This document shows positions 1 through 7,231 of a stretch of 36,316 nt of DNA, in pieces. This DNA comes from Actinoplanes oryzae. GTDB taxonomy: Bacteria; Actinomycetota; Actinomycetes; Mycobacteriales; Micromonosporaceae. Below the pieces are notes generated by a model. It had not been told where the DNA came from, ran no database searches, and saw only the letters and a list, made by a program, of their open reading frames with translations. Both the position numbers and the translations under genes were made by a program. The DNA is taken from the NCBI RefSeq assembly GCF_030757795.1, contig NZ_JAUQWH010000085.1, forward strand, positions 1-36,316. Reading direction: 5' to 3'. Every line of letters begins with the position of its first letter. Position 1 is the stretch's first letter.

Positions 1-916
1 CTCCTCCTCCGTCCGGCCCGCCGCTCCGCCGCGCGACCACCGGTGTCCACGGCAGACACTTGAGCAGCAGCCCCGCCGCATGGACCAGGGCACCCGCGAC
101 GCCGAGGAAGACCACGCCGCGCCGGGCGATCACCCGACCGGCGAGCAGGCCCGCCACGATCGAGCCCGCGCCCTGGCCGCTGGTCAGCACGCCGACGAAG
201 GCGCTGGGCAGCCCGAGGTCGCGGGTCACGACGGCGTACTGGGGCGCGGTCGCGAGGGCGGAGACGGCGATCGCGACGGCGGCGACGAGGACAGTGATCC
301 GGAGCTCGGGTGACGCGGGAAGCGCCATCTTCTCGCGGCGGCGCGGCGACCGGCCGGGCTCCCGCACGCGGAGGAGGCCGTAGAGGACGGCACCGATCAT
401 GGGCAGCGCGGCGCTGAGGGCGGCGACGGCATGACCGCCCTGCCAGGTGTAGAGCGCGGCGCCGGCGAGGGGGGCCACGAGCTTCATGCCCTCCTGCGCG
501 CTGGCGCGCCAGCCGTTGACCGCGCCCAGGTCGCCGGGCGGCACGGCGGCGGGCAACAGGGCGGACTCGGCCGCGTCGAGCAGGACGTAGCTGAGGCCGT
601 ACCCGGTGGAGACGACGTAGATCAGCCATGCGTCCGCCGGGGAGCGGACGACGAGGAGCAGGCTGAGCAGGGCCACGAGGAACAGGTTCGCGCCGATCGC
701 CAGCGGGCGGCGGGGCAGCCGGTCGGCCGCCCCGCCGAGCCAGGGGCCGGCGAGCGTGGGCGCGTAGACGCAGAGTCCGGTCAGGCCCGCGAGCGCCGGC
801 GAGCCGGTCAGGTCGAGGATCCAGATGCCGCCGACCAGGGCCATGGCGCTGCTGCCGAAGCCGGACAGCACCGAGACGGCGACGAAGAGGGTGGCGTTGC
901 GAGGCATGGGCGCCAT
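1..916 (-). CDS. MFS transporter, 3' end outside window
   Basis: Reading the minus strand from the ATG at 916 gives an open frame to the window edge (about 305 residues, no stop reached). The protein begins MAPMPRNATLFVAVSVLSGF and alternates hydrophobic segments with short loops. A motif-A-like loop, GGAADRLPRRPLAIG, lies between the second and third segments. This fits the drug/metabolite efflux type of the major facilitator superfamily with about 12 membrane helices; the last helices are missing. No strong ribosome binding site is visible and a second ATG lies at 907. It follows the HTH gene on the same strand after 32 nt, so it may belong to the same transcript. Substrate unknown. Confidence 0.8.
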   Translation of the reverse strand, partial: MAPMPRNATLFVAVSVLSGFGSSAMALVGGIWILDLTGSPALAGLTGLCVYAPTLAGPWLGGAADRLPRRPLAIGANLFLVALLSLLLVVRSPADAWLIYVVSTGYGLSYVLLDAAESALLPAAVPPGDLGAVNGWRASAQEGMKLVAPLAGAALYTWQGGHAVAALSAALPMIGAVLYGLLRVREPGRSPRRREKMALPASPELRITVLVAAVAIAVSALATAPQYAVVTRDLGLPSAFVGVLTSGQGAGSIVAGLLAGRVIARRGVVFLGVAGALVHAAGLLLKCLPWTPVVARRSGGPDGGG

Positions 917-948
917 CGTCGGGACTTGAGTCGATCAGGCGCAAGCTG

Positions 949-1422
949 TCAATCGGTCGTTGACAGGGCGGCCTCCACCTTGCGGAGTGCGAGCCGGACG
1001 TACCCGGGCAGGCGTCCCGCCCGCAGGTCGTCCACGGCCTGGCCGGCCAGCGAATACAGCCCGCCCGGCGGGGCGTCGAGCGCGGTCGCGACCGTCGCGC
1101 GGGCGAGGGCGGCCCGGGGGAAGCGACTCGTCCAGCTCCGGTCGGCGGCGATGGCCCGGTGCAGGTCGGTGACGGCCTGCCGGAGGACGACGATGCTGTG
1201 CGCGTACCGCAGGTCGAGGTCGTGGCGGCGGGCCCGCGCGGCGCCGACGAGCCGCTGTCTGCGCTGTTCAGCGGCCTGCCTGCTGGCCAGCCCGAGCGCC
1301 GCGGCGACCTGCGCCCAGGTGGCGCCGGCCTGCCGGGCGCGGTCGATCAGCTCCAGCTCGCGCTCGTCGAGCCGGGCCCGGGCGGGGCCGATCTCGGCGA
1401 GCTGGTCGAGGTCCGGGATCAC
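949..1422 (-). CDS. Helix-turn-helix regulatory protein
   Basis: A protein of 157 residues whose GTG start (1422-1420) overlaps the TGA of the upstream MFS gene in a GTGA junction, implying translational coupling. Around residues 25-60 it contains ELIDRARQAGATWAQVAAAL followed by GLASRQAAEQRRQRL, the sigma-70-region-4-like helix-turn-helix common in small actinobacterial proteins. The rest is charged and helical with no recognised domain. An open frame continues upstream across the MFS gene, but that part is out of frame with the transporter and is a shadow. Context suggests an accessory regulator of the MarR/MFS operon. Its target is unknown. Confidence 0.7.
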   Translation of the reverse strand: MIPDLDQLAEIGPARARLDERELELIDRARQAGATWAQVAAALGLASRQAAEQRRQRLVGAARARRHDLDLRYAHSIVVLRQAVTDLHRAIAADRSWTSRFPRAALARATVATALDAPPGGLYSLAGQAVDDLRAGRLPGYVRLALRKVEAALSTTD

Positions 1423-2639
1423 CGTGTCAACGTTACGTTGACCTCCTCGCTCGCGACAGGGCGCCGGCCGAGCAGCGTCAGTACGAGCGCGCCGATCACG
1501 AAGGCGCCGGCGACGAGGAAGGCCGCCGAGTACCCGTCCCGCAGCGCCCCTTGGCTCTCGGTGACCCGGGCCGCCACCAGGGCCAGGATCGCCACGCCCG
1601 CGGCGCCGCCCGCCTGCTGTGCCGTGTTGGCCAGCCCCGAGACGAAGCCGGTGTCCGCCGTGGCGACGCCGCGCATGACCTGCATGATGATCGCGGGGAT
1701 GACCACGCCGACGCCGAGGCCCATGACGACGAGCGGGGGCAGGACATCGATCGCGTACGTGGCGTCGGCCGGCATCCGGAAGAGCAGCAGCAGCCCCCCG
1801 GCCATCAGGGCGAGGCCGGCCGTGAGGACCGTACGCAGCCCGAACCGGGCGGTGACCCGCGGCGCCACGACGAGCGACACCACGCCGATGACGATCGGCG
1901 TGGGAAGGAAGGCGAGACCGGTCGTGACCGGGTCCAGGCCGAGGACGCGCTGGAGGTAGAGGGCGTTGACGTACTGGAAGCCCATGCCCGTCCCGAAGAT
2001 GAGCACGGTGGCGGCGAGGGCGGCCCACAGGCGCCGGCTGCGGAGGACCGACTGCCCGGTACGCACCCCGGCGCCCGCCTCGCGCGGCACGACGCGCACC
2101 CCGGCGACCAGGGCGATCGCGCCGATCGGGACGTTGACCAGGAAGATCCAGGGCCAGCCGGCCGCCTCGGTGACCAGGCCGCCGGCGACGAACCCGAGTG
2201 CCGCGCCCCCGGCCTGCGTGAAGCTGTAGACCCCCAGCGCCCGCGCCTGGCCGCGCGCCTCGGGATAGAGCCGGACGATCAGCCCGAAGATCACCGCCGA
2301 GGCGAGTCCGCCGCCCACGCCCTGCACGAGGCGGCCGGCGACCAGCCAGCCCGCGGCCGGCGCCAGCCCGCACCCCAGGCTGGCCACGGTGAAGATCAGC
2401 AGGCCCGCCAGCAGGACGGACCGCGCGCCGACGAGGTCACCGAGCCGCCCGGCGGGCAGCAGCACCACGCCGAAGCCGATCAGGTAGCCGTTGACGACCC
2501 ACGACAGGGCGGCGTCCGAGAAGCCGAGATCGGCCTGGATGGCGGGCAGGGCGACGGCCACGATCGTGCTGTCCAGCACGATCATCAGCGCGGTCAGGCA
2601 CAGGACCGCGAGCGCGGCGGTACGACGGGAGGAGACCAT
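1419..2639 (-). CDS. MFS drug exporter, EmrB/QacA-like
   Basis: 406 residues. The first helix carries the DHA2-type motif LDSTIVAVALPAI, followed by a motif-A loop GRLGDLVGARSV and the helix-4 segment RLVQGVGGG. These place it with proton-driven multidrug exporters of the EmrB/QacA kind. The family usually has 14 helices and about 480-500 residues, so this copy is short and may have 12. The ATG at 2639 lies 7 nt after a TACGGT -10 element, so the mRNA is probably leaderless. The gene sits 40 nt downstream of a MarR regulator on the same strand and is coupled to the HTH gene that follows. It is probably repressed by the MarR protein and induced by a ligand; the substrate cannot be told from sequence. 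Confidence 0.9.
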   Translation of the reverse strand: MVSSRRTAALAVLCLTALMIVLDSTIVAVALPAIQADLGFSDAALSWVVNGYLIGFGVVLLPAGRLGDLVGARSVLLAGLLIFTVASLGCGLAPAAGWLVAGRLVQGVGGGLASAVIFGLIVRLYPEARGQARALGVYSFTQAGGAALGFVAGGLVTEAAGWPWIFLVNVPIGAIALVAGVRVVPREAGAGVRTGQSVLRSRRLWAALAATVLIFGTGMGFQYVNALYLQRVLGLDPVTTGLAFLPTPIVIGVVSLVVAPRVTARFGLRTVLTAGLALMAGGLLLLFRMPADATYAIDVLPPLVVMGLGVGVVIPAIIMQVMRGVATADTGFVSGLANTAQQAGGAAGVAILALVAARVTESQGALRDGYSAAFLVAGAFVIGALVLTLLGRRPVASEEVNVTLTR

Positions 2640-2669
2640 GCATCCGACCGTAGCAGATGGTTCGGATGC
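2640..2669 (-). promoter_or_regulatory. Promoter and inverted-repeat operator of the MFS exporter
   Basis: Perfect 8-bp inverted arms GCATCCGA (2640-2647) and TCGGATGC (2662-2669) are separated by 14 bp. The minus-strand -10 element TACGGT (2652-2647) lies inside, 7 nt before the exporter ATG. A repressor bound here would block RNA polymerase directly. The MarR protein encoded upstream is the obvious candidate, although the arms do not match the palindrome in front of marR itself. Confidence 0.5.
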
Positions 2670-2679
2670 GGACTATCTA

Positions 2680-3156
2680 TTAGCGGACGGCTTGCCGCGC
2701 CCGCCGCACCGCCTTCGGCCCGGCCTCCCGGTTGTCGTCCACCAGCTGCGCCAGTGCCTGCACGAACACCGTGCGCACCTCGTCGGACAGCCCGGCGAGC
2801 GCCTCCACGTGCACCCGGTCGACGACCTCCTGGCCCCGCGCGGCCGCCTGCCGCCCCGCCTCGGTGACCGCGATGATCCGGGCCCGGCGATCCGTACGCG
2901 ACGGCTGCCGGGTGGCGAACCCGCGGCGCTCCAGCTCGTCCACGACGCCGACCATCGTGGTCTTGTCGAGATCGGCCAGCGCGGCGAGCTGGATCTGCGT
3001 GCGCTCCTCCTCGAGGGCGTGGACCAGGACGCACTGCATCTTCTCGGTGAGCCCGACCTCGGCCAGCGCGGCGTTGAGCCGATGGGACAGGGCGTGCCCC
3101 GCCGAGTTGAGCAGGCCGGTCACGTCGCGGGCGGTGCGCTCGGGTGCGGAACTCAT
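2680..3156 (-). CDS. MarR-family transcriptional regulator
   Basis: 158 residues from the ATG at 3156. A winged helix lies around residues 40-110 (IQLAALADLDKTTMVGVVDE then LERRGFATRQPSRTDRRARI); the DRRARI wing is characteristic of MarR proteins, which bind palindromes as dimers and release DNA when a small ligand binds. A longer frame starts at 3189, but that ATG would lie inside an 18-bp palindrome; the 3156 start is preceded at 6 nt by a TACCGT -10 element, which favours a leaderless message from 3156. It lies 40 nt upstream of the MFS exporter on the same strand, the usual arrangement for a ligand-sensing efflux repressor. Confidence 0.9.
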   Translation of the reverse strand: MSSAPERTARDVTGLLNSAGHALSHRLNAALAEVGLTEKMQCVLVHALEEERTQIQLAALADLDKTTMVGVVDELERRGFATRQPSRTDRRARIIAVTEAGRQAAARGQEVVDRVHVEALAGLSDEVRTVFVQALAQLVDDNREAGPKAVRRARQAVR

Positions 3157-3190
3157 GCCCCCACGGTAACCCTTTGAGCGATCGCTCAAA
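3157..3190 (-). promoter_or_regulatory. Leaderless marR promoter with 18-bp palindromic operator
   Basis: TTTGAGCGATCGCTCAAA at 3173-3190 is a perfect 18-bp palindrome. It lies immediately upstream of the minus-strand -10 element TACCGT (3168-3163), which is 6 nt from the ATG at 3156. A palindrome of this size just upstream of a marR gene is the expected autoregulatory site. Confidence 0.65.
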
Positions 3191-3297
3191 TTATTGCTAC
3201 GGCACCCCGACCGCCCCTGATGGAAAACGGTGGACCACCGCCCCGGCCCACGAGGTCAAGCCCCTGATTCCTCGGCACGCGGCGAGCGGAGGGATGA

Positions 3298-3337
3298 CGG
3301 CCGGCGGGCCCCCGTGTCCTGCCCCGCCCGCCGGCCG
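3298..3337 (-). terminator. Stem-loop terminator after the HNH gene
   Basis: CGGCCGGCGGGC (3298-3309) pairs perfectly with GCCCGCCGGCCG (3326-3337), giving a 12-bp stem with a 16-nt loop. It starts 4 nt beyond the HNH stop codon. There is no U tract, as is common for actinobacterial terminators. Confidence 0.6.
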
Positions 3338-3341
3338 CCGA

Positions 3342-3785
3342 TCAGAGCGCCGCGGCCTCCGCCCAGCTCGGCGCCGCGGGCCGGAAGCGGAGCGGCATGC
3401 GCGCCTCCTCCGGCGTCCGGTCGCCCTTGCGCTGGTTGCAGCGTCCGCACGCGGCGACGGTGTTCGTCCAGCTGTTGGCCCCGCCCCGCGAGCGCGGCAG
3501 GACGTGGTCGATCGTGGAGGCGGCCTTGCCGCAGAAGGCGCAGCGCCGGCCGTCCCGATTGAGCACGCCGCCCCGCGACCACGCCGGGCCGTGACTGTGC
3601 CGCCAGCGGGTCACGACATAGCTGACCAGGCGGATGATCGTGGGCACGGGAAAGACGCCGATGCGCTCGTCGGCCCGGGCCTCCTCGACCACGGCGACCT
3701 CACGGAACAGCATGCGGATGGCGTGCCGGACGCTGACCCGGTGCAGCGGCCCGGAATCGGCGTTGAGAACGAGGACCACGCTCAT
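3342..3785 (-). CDS. HNH endonuclease
   Basis: 147 residues from the ATG at 3785, which has a strong ribosome binding site (GGGAGGTGA) 6 nt upstream; an in-frame ATG at 3824 lacks one. The C-terminal half holds a zinc-ribbon HNH fold: CAFC, then STIDHVLPRSRGG with the HNH histidine, then NTVAACGRCNQRKGDRTPEE with the second cysteine pair and the final Asn. The N-terminal half (VLVLNADSGPLHRVSVRHAI) is the usual lead-in of the actinobacterial HNH proteins encoded by single genes in the chromosome. It is probably a DNA nickase or endonuclease. No methylase or phage gene is nearby, so its role is unknown. Confidence 0.9.
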   Translation of the reverse strand: MSVVLVLNADSGPLHRVSVRHAIRMLFREVAVVEEARADERIGVFPVPTIIRLVSYVVTRWRHSHGPAWSRGGVLNRDGRRCAFCGKAASTIDHVLPRSRGGANSWTNTVAACGRCNQRKGDRTPEEARMPLRFRPAAPSWAEAAAL

Positions 3786-3917
3786 GCGGGTCACCTCCCT
3801 TGTGCTCGACCCACGCGACGACACGCGCGCAGCACGAAGGGAGGAGCCTTCAGCAGCCCCCGCTGTCGTCCCGGCGAAGCGTCACGGGACAAAAGGTAGG
3901 ACGCCCGGGGGGATGGA

Positions 3918-4568
3918 TCAACGCATTAACGCGCGGCGGACGGCGTACACCAGCTGGGCGAAGCCCACGACGCCCAGCGTGAGCCAGGCGATCACCGCGA
4001 CCAGGACGACGCCCCGCTGGAGGTCCGGCGCGACCCAGCCCGCGACGGCCGCGATCACGAGGCCGCTGATGGCGACCGAGACTCGCGTCGGGCGCTCGCC
4101 GACGGTGACCAGGCCGATCTCGGTCATGCCGCCGGCGGTCGCGCGGGCCCGCAGGTACTCGTGCAGCCAGCTGATCGCCAGCGCCGCCACGACGAGCGGG
4201 CCCGGGACGCCGGCCGCCCAGAAGGCGGCGAGCCAGGCGAGCTCGCCGAGGCGGTCCGCGACGGAGTCGTAGACGTAGCCGAGGCGGGTGACCCGGCCGG
4301 TGACCACGGCGGTGGCGCCGTCGAGGGCGTCGGCGAAGGCGGCGAGGAGCACGAGCACGGCGGCCGCGGGCAGCGGCACGAAGGGGACCAGGGCGCAGAG
4401 CAGCAGGCCGAGCGTGGTGACGCCGGAGGGGCCGATGCCGAGCCGGCCGGCGAGGCTGCCGCCGCGCCACGCGAGCCGGACCCAGCCGCGGACCACCGGC
4501 GACGCCTTGCGCGGGTCGAAACCGCCGTGGAGCGCCGACCAGGCGTCCGCGTACTGAGGCCAGTTCAC
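3918..4568 (-). CDS. CDP-alcohol phosphatidyltransferase family membrane protein
   Basis: 216 residues, about six membrane segments. The family motif D-x2-DG-x2-AR-x8-G-x3-D-x3-D is present as D80, D83, G84, A87, G97, D101 and D105, so the metal-binding aspartates are intact, but the Arg after A87 is Val. These enzymes transfer a phosphoalcohol from a CDP-activated donor (CDP-diacylglycerol or a CDP-alcohol) to an acceptor such as inositol phosphate, glycerol phosphate or another lipid. The acceptor cannot be predicted here. The GTG start (4568) overlaps the TGA of metF in a GTGA junction, so the two are translationally coupled. Placement in the family is firm; the specific reaction is not. 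Confidence 0.85.
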   Translation of the reverse strand: MNWPQYADAWSALHGGFDPRKASPVVRGWVRLAWRGGSLAGRLGIGPSGVTTLGLLLCALVPFVPLPAAAVLVLLAAFADALDGATAVVTGRVTRLGYVYDSVADRLGELAWLAAFWAAGVPGPLVVAALAISWLHEYLRARATAGGMTEIGLVTVGERPTRVSVAISGLVIAAVAGWVAPDLQRGVVLVAVIAWLTLGVVGFAQLVYAVRRALMR

Positions 4569-5464
4569 CGCAGCTTCTGCCAGACCTCACGGGTGGCGGT
4601 GGAGCGGTTCATGGTGATGAAGTGCAGCCCCGGCACGCCCTCGTCGAGCAGCAGGCGGCACATCTCGGCGCACAGCTCCAGGCCCAGCTCCCGGACGGCG
4701 GCGGGGTCGTCCGCGATCCGTTCGAAGCGCGCCAGCAGGGCCGGCGGGAAGGGCGCCCCGGACAGCTGGGCCGCCCGCTCGATCGTGCCCATCCGCAGCA
4801 CCGGCATCACGCCCGGCACGATGGGGGTGTCGCAGCCGGCCGCGGCCACCCGGTCCCGCAGCCGCAGATAGTCGCCGGCCTCGAAGAACATTTGCGTGAT
4901 GGCGAAGTCGGCGCCCGCCCGGCACTTGCGGACGAAGTTGCGGGTGTCGCTGTCGACGTCGCCCGAGCGGGGATGCTTGTACGGGAACGCGGCCACCCCC
5001 ACGCTGAAGTCCCCCGACTCCTTGAGCAGCCGGACGAGCTCCTCGGCGTAGCGCACTCCCTCGGGATGCCGCACCCACTCGCCCGTGGGGTCGCCGGGCG
5101 GGTCGCCCCGGACGGCGAGCACGTTGCGGATGCCCGCGCCCGCCAGCCGCCCGATCACGTGGCGCAGCTCGACGACGGAGTGGCCGACCGCGGTCAGGTG
5201 GGCCATGGGCAGCAGCGTCGTCTCGGTCGCCACGCGCTCGGTCACGTCGACGGTGGTGTCGCGGGTGCTGCCCCCGGCGCCGTACGTGATGGAGACGAAG
5301 TCGGGGCGCAGCGGCTCGAGCTCGCGGATGGTCTGCCAGAGCAGCTGCTCGGCCTCGGGCGTCTTCGGCGGCATGAACTCGAACGAGAACGTCGGCCCCG
5401 GCTCCTGGAGGAGGTCACCGATCGCCGGTGTCGCCGGAAGCCGGGAGGGGAGACCGAGAGCCAC
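4565..5464 (-). CDS. metF: Methylenetetrahydrofolate reductase
   Basis: 299 residues, the normal length for bacterial MetF (FAD-containing TIM barrel reducing 5,10-methylene- to 5-methyl-tetrahydrofolate for methionine synthesis). Visible motifs are TFSFEFMPPK with the catalytic Glu29, DFVSITYGAGGSTRD, NVLAVRGDPPGD and ADFAITQMFFEAGDY. The start is GTG at 5464, placed 6 nt after the -10 element TAGGGT, indicating a leaderless mRNA. The gene diverges from idsA and is coupled to the CDP-alcohol phosphotransferase. In M. tuberculosis the MTHFR-like gene Rv2172c also lies next to idsA2 (Rv2173), so the position is conserved. Confidence 0.96.
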   Translation of the reverse strand: MALGLPSRLPATPAIGDLLQEPGPTFSFEFMPPKTPEAEQLLWQTIRELEPLRPDFVSITYGAGGSTRDTTVDVTERVATETTLLPMAHLTAVGHSVVELRHVIGRLAGAGIRNVLAVRGDPPGDPTGEWVRHPEGVRYAEELVRLLKESGDFSVGVAAFPYKHPRSGDVDSDTRNFVRKCRAGADFAITQMFFEAGDYLRLRDRVAAAGCDTPIVPGVMPVLRMGTIERAAQLSGAPFPPALLARFERIADDPAAVRELGLELCAEMCRLLLDEGVPGLHFITMNRSTATREVWQKLR

Positions 5465-5470
5465 GCGCCC

Positions 5471-5513
5471 ACCCTACCGGCTGCGGGTCGAGCCCGGCTC
5501 GACCCGCTAGGTT
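5471..5513. promoter_or_regulatory. Divergent metF/idsA leaderless promoters around a perfect palindrome
   Basis: Minus strand: -10 TAGGGT (5476-5471), 6 nt, GTG of metF. Plus strand: -10 TAGGTT (5508-5513), 6 nt, GTG of idsA. Between them GCGGGTCGAGCC (5483-5494) and GGCTCGACCCGC (5496-5507) form a perfect inverted repeat with one central base. The repeat covers the expected -35 regions of both promoters. Confidence 0.65.
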
Positions 5514-5519
5514 GGGCTG

Positions 5520-6578
5520 GTGACTCCCCTGCTGGACCGTGCGGGCCTGCGCCCCCGTGTCGACAAGGCCCTGTCCGCTTTTCTCGCCGGGCAGCGCACC
5601 CGGCTGCTGGCGATCGACGACGACCTGGCCGACGTGGCGGACGCGCTCGAGGCCTTCGTGCTGGGGGGCGGCAAGCGGCTGCGGCCCGCGTTCGCGTACT
5701 GGGGCTTCCGCGGGGCCGGCGGCGTGGACAGCGACCAGGTGGTGGCCGCGGTGTCCGCGCTGGAGCTGGTCCAGGCCGCCGCGCTCATCCACGACGACCT
5801 GATGGACCGCTCGGACACCCGCCGCGGCGAGCCGTCGGTGCACAAGCGGTTCGCCGCCCGGCACGCCACGGCGGCCTGGCTGGGCGACGCGGAGGCGTTC
5901 GGGGACAAGGCCGCGGTGCTGCTCGGCGACCTGGCGCTGGTCTGGTCGGACGAGCTGCTGCAGGCCGCGGGCGTGGACCTGGAGGCGCTGGTCCGGGCGC
6001 GGCCGGTGTTCGACGAGATGCGCACCGAGGTGACCGTCGGTCAGTACCTCGACGTGCTCAGCCCGGTCACCGGCGACATGACCGCCGCGCGGGCGAGCAA
6101 GGTGGCCCGCTACAAGTCGGCGAAGTACACGGTCGAGCGCCCGCTGCTGCTGGGGGCCGCGCTCGCCGGCGCGCCCCGGGCCGTCGCCGAGGCCTATTCC
6201 GGGTACGGTCTGCCGCTCGGCGAGGCGTTCCAGCTCCGCGACGACGTGCTGGGCGTCTTCGGCGACCCCGGGGTGACCGGCAAGCCGGCGGGCGACGACC
6301 TGCGCGAGGGCAAGCGGACCTACCTGATCGCGAGCGCCTACGAGACGGCGGGCCCCGCGGAGCGCGCCGAGCTGGAGGCCGGCCTGGGCAGTCCCGCCCC
6401 GGACGTCGCCCGGCTGCGCGAGATCATCACCGGCACCGGTGCCCTCGACCGCACCGAGTCACGGATCGCGGCGCTGACCGCCGCCGGGCTCGCCGCGCTC
6501 GGCGCCGTCGAGCTGGACGCCGAGGCCCGGACCGTCCTGGTCGCCCTGGCGGACGCCGCGACGCGCCGCCAGGTATGA
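5520..6578 (+). CDS. idsA: Polyprenyl (geranylgeranyl-type) diphosphate synthase
   Basis: 352 residues. An all-helical trans-prenyltransferase: first Asp-rich motif DDLMD at residues 92-96 followed by RSDTRRG, and a second motif QLRDDVLGVFGDP at about 239-250 followed by GKPAGDDLREGKRT. In the second motif the third Asp of DDxxD is Gly245, with an Asp four residues later, as is usual in actinobacterial IdsA proteins. It condenses isopentenyl diphosphate with allylic diphosphates; the facing lycopene-cyclase genes suggest geranylgeranyl diphosphate for carotenoids, but a general C20 supply is equally possible. The GTG start at 5520 follows TAGGTT by 6 nt (leaderless). The 3' end overlaps the convergent lycopene-cyclase gene by 120 nt. 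Confidence 0.93.
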   Translation: MTPLLDRAGLRPRVDKALSAFLAGQRTRLLAIDDDLADVADALEAFVLGGGKRLRPAFAYWGFRGAGGVDSDQVVAAVSALELVQAAALIHDDLMDRSDTRRGEPSVHKRFAARHATAAWLGDAEAFGDKAAVLLGDLALVWSDELLQAAGVDLEALVRARPVFDEMRTEVTVGQYLDVLSPVTGDMTAARASKVARYKSAKYTVERPLLLGAALAGAPRAVAEAYSGYGLPLGEAFQLRDDVLGVFGDPGVTGKPAGDDLREGKRTYLIASAYETAGPAERAELEAGLGSPAPDVARLREIITGTGALDRTESRIAALTAAGLAALGAVELDAEARTVLVALADAATRRQV

Positions 6579-6911
6579 CAGCACCCTGCTGCCCTCTCCC
6601 GCGCGGGGCGTGCGCTGTACGCCCCGGCGCCCGAGCCACACCCACGTCGAGAGCGTGAGCAGGATCATCGCGAACCCGAAGAACAGGTCTTCGACCGGCG
6701 CGTACGCGATCCGCAGCCCGACGATCGCGTCCGGGTCGTAGATCACGATGCGCCGGCCGGTCAGGATGCCGTTGGACAGCAGCTGGAAGACGATGATGAT
6801 CGGGTAGGTCGCCCAGAAGACGGCCCTCCTGACCAGCGCGGTCCGCAGGACGAAGAGGTCCACGAGGATCGCCGCGGGCACCCCGATCAGGACCGCCGCC
6901 GTGTACGTCAC
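6459..6911 (-). CDS. crtYd: Lycopene cyclase, small subunit B (CrtYd-like)
   Basis: 150 residues from the GTG at 6911, which overlaps the TGA of the preceding subunit gene (GTGA). The first 90 residues hold three hydrophobic segments and the typical cyclase-domain patterns YPIIIVFQLLSNGILTGRRI, YDPDAIVGLRIAYAPVEDLF and FGFAMILLTLSTWVWLGRR. Such subunits pair with a CrtYc-type partner in the membrane to cyclise lycopene ends to beta or epsilon rings. The domain ends near residue 110; the remaining hydrophilic tail (starting RGVQRTPRAG) is read through the 3' end of idsA on the other strand, so the protein is longer than most CrtYd homologues. Assignment as Yd rather than Yf (epsilon) is uncertain. 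Confidence 0.85.
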   Translation of the reverse strand: MTYTAAVLIGVPAAILVDLFVLRTALVRRAVFWATYPIIIVFQLLSNGILTGRRIVIYDPDAIVGLRIAYAPVEDLFFGFAMILLTLSTWVWLGRRGVQRTPRAGEGSRVLSYLAARRGVRQGDQDGPGLGVQLDGAERGEPGGGQRRDP

Positions 6912-7231
6912 TCGTCGTCGCCCTTGCCGAGGGACGCCCGGACCGCCTCGAAGCCCAGCACCGCGCAGATCGGGACGACCAGGAAGAAGAGCACCTCGTC
7001 GAGGGGCAGGCCGCCCGGGAACAGCACGCCGGTGGTCTGCTCCGGGTCGAAGGTCCAGTGCCCCGCCGCGATGGCGCCCAGGTCCCACAGCACGAAGACC
7101 ACGACCACCGGGACGAGCGTCAGCAGCAGCCGCCGCCACCGCCGGAACACGTTGACCTTGAAGATCGGCTCCAGCCACACCGCGCAGACGAGGCAGCCGG
7201 CGAGCACGAGAAGGTACGAGAAGTGGCGCAC
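6908..7231 (-). CDS. crtYc: Lycopene cyclase, small subunit A (CrtYc-like)
   Basis: 107 residues, three membrane helices. The motif HWTFDPEQTTGVLFPGGLP followed by LDEVLFFLVVPICAVLGFEA is the classic lycopene-cyclase-domain signature in which the LPLDE acidic pair is thought to be catalytic. It works with the next gene product as a heterodimer. The GTG start (7231-7229) directly abuts the stop of the Rv2175c-like gene (7232-7234), and its own stop overlaps the next GTG, so all three genes are one tightly coupled unit. No phytoene synthase or desaturase lies in the window. Confidence 0.88.
   Translation of the reverse strand: MRHFSYLLVLAGCLVCAVWLEPIFKVNVFRRWRRLLLTLVPVVVVFVLWDLGAIAAGHWTFDPEQTTGVLFPGGLPLDEVLFFLVVPICAVLGFEAVRASLGKGDDE

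Noticed and set aside
1551..2867. 438-codon plus-strand ORF
   Set aside because: Low-complexity His/Asp/Arg-rich translation antisense to the MFS gene; a GC-skew shadow.
3156..3189. Upstream ATG of the MarR gene at 3189
   Set aside because: It lies inside the 18-bp palindrome and ahead of the -10 element; 3156 fits the leaderless pattern.
4622..6658. 678-codon plus-strand ORF
   Set aside because: Covers metF antisense and idsA in the wrong frame; no domain, Arg/Gly/Ala-rich shadow.
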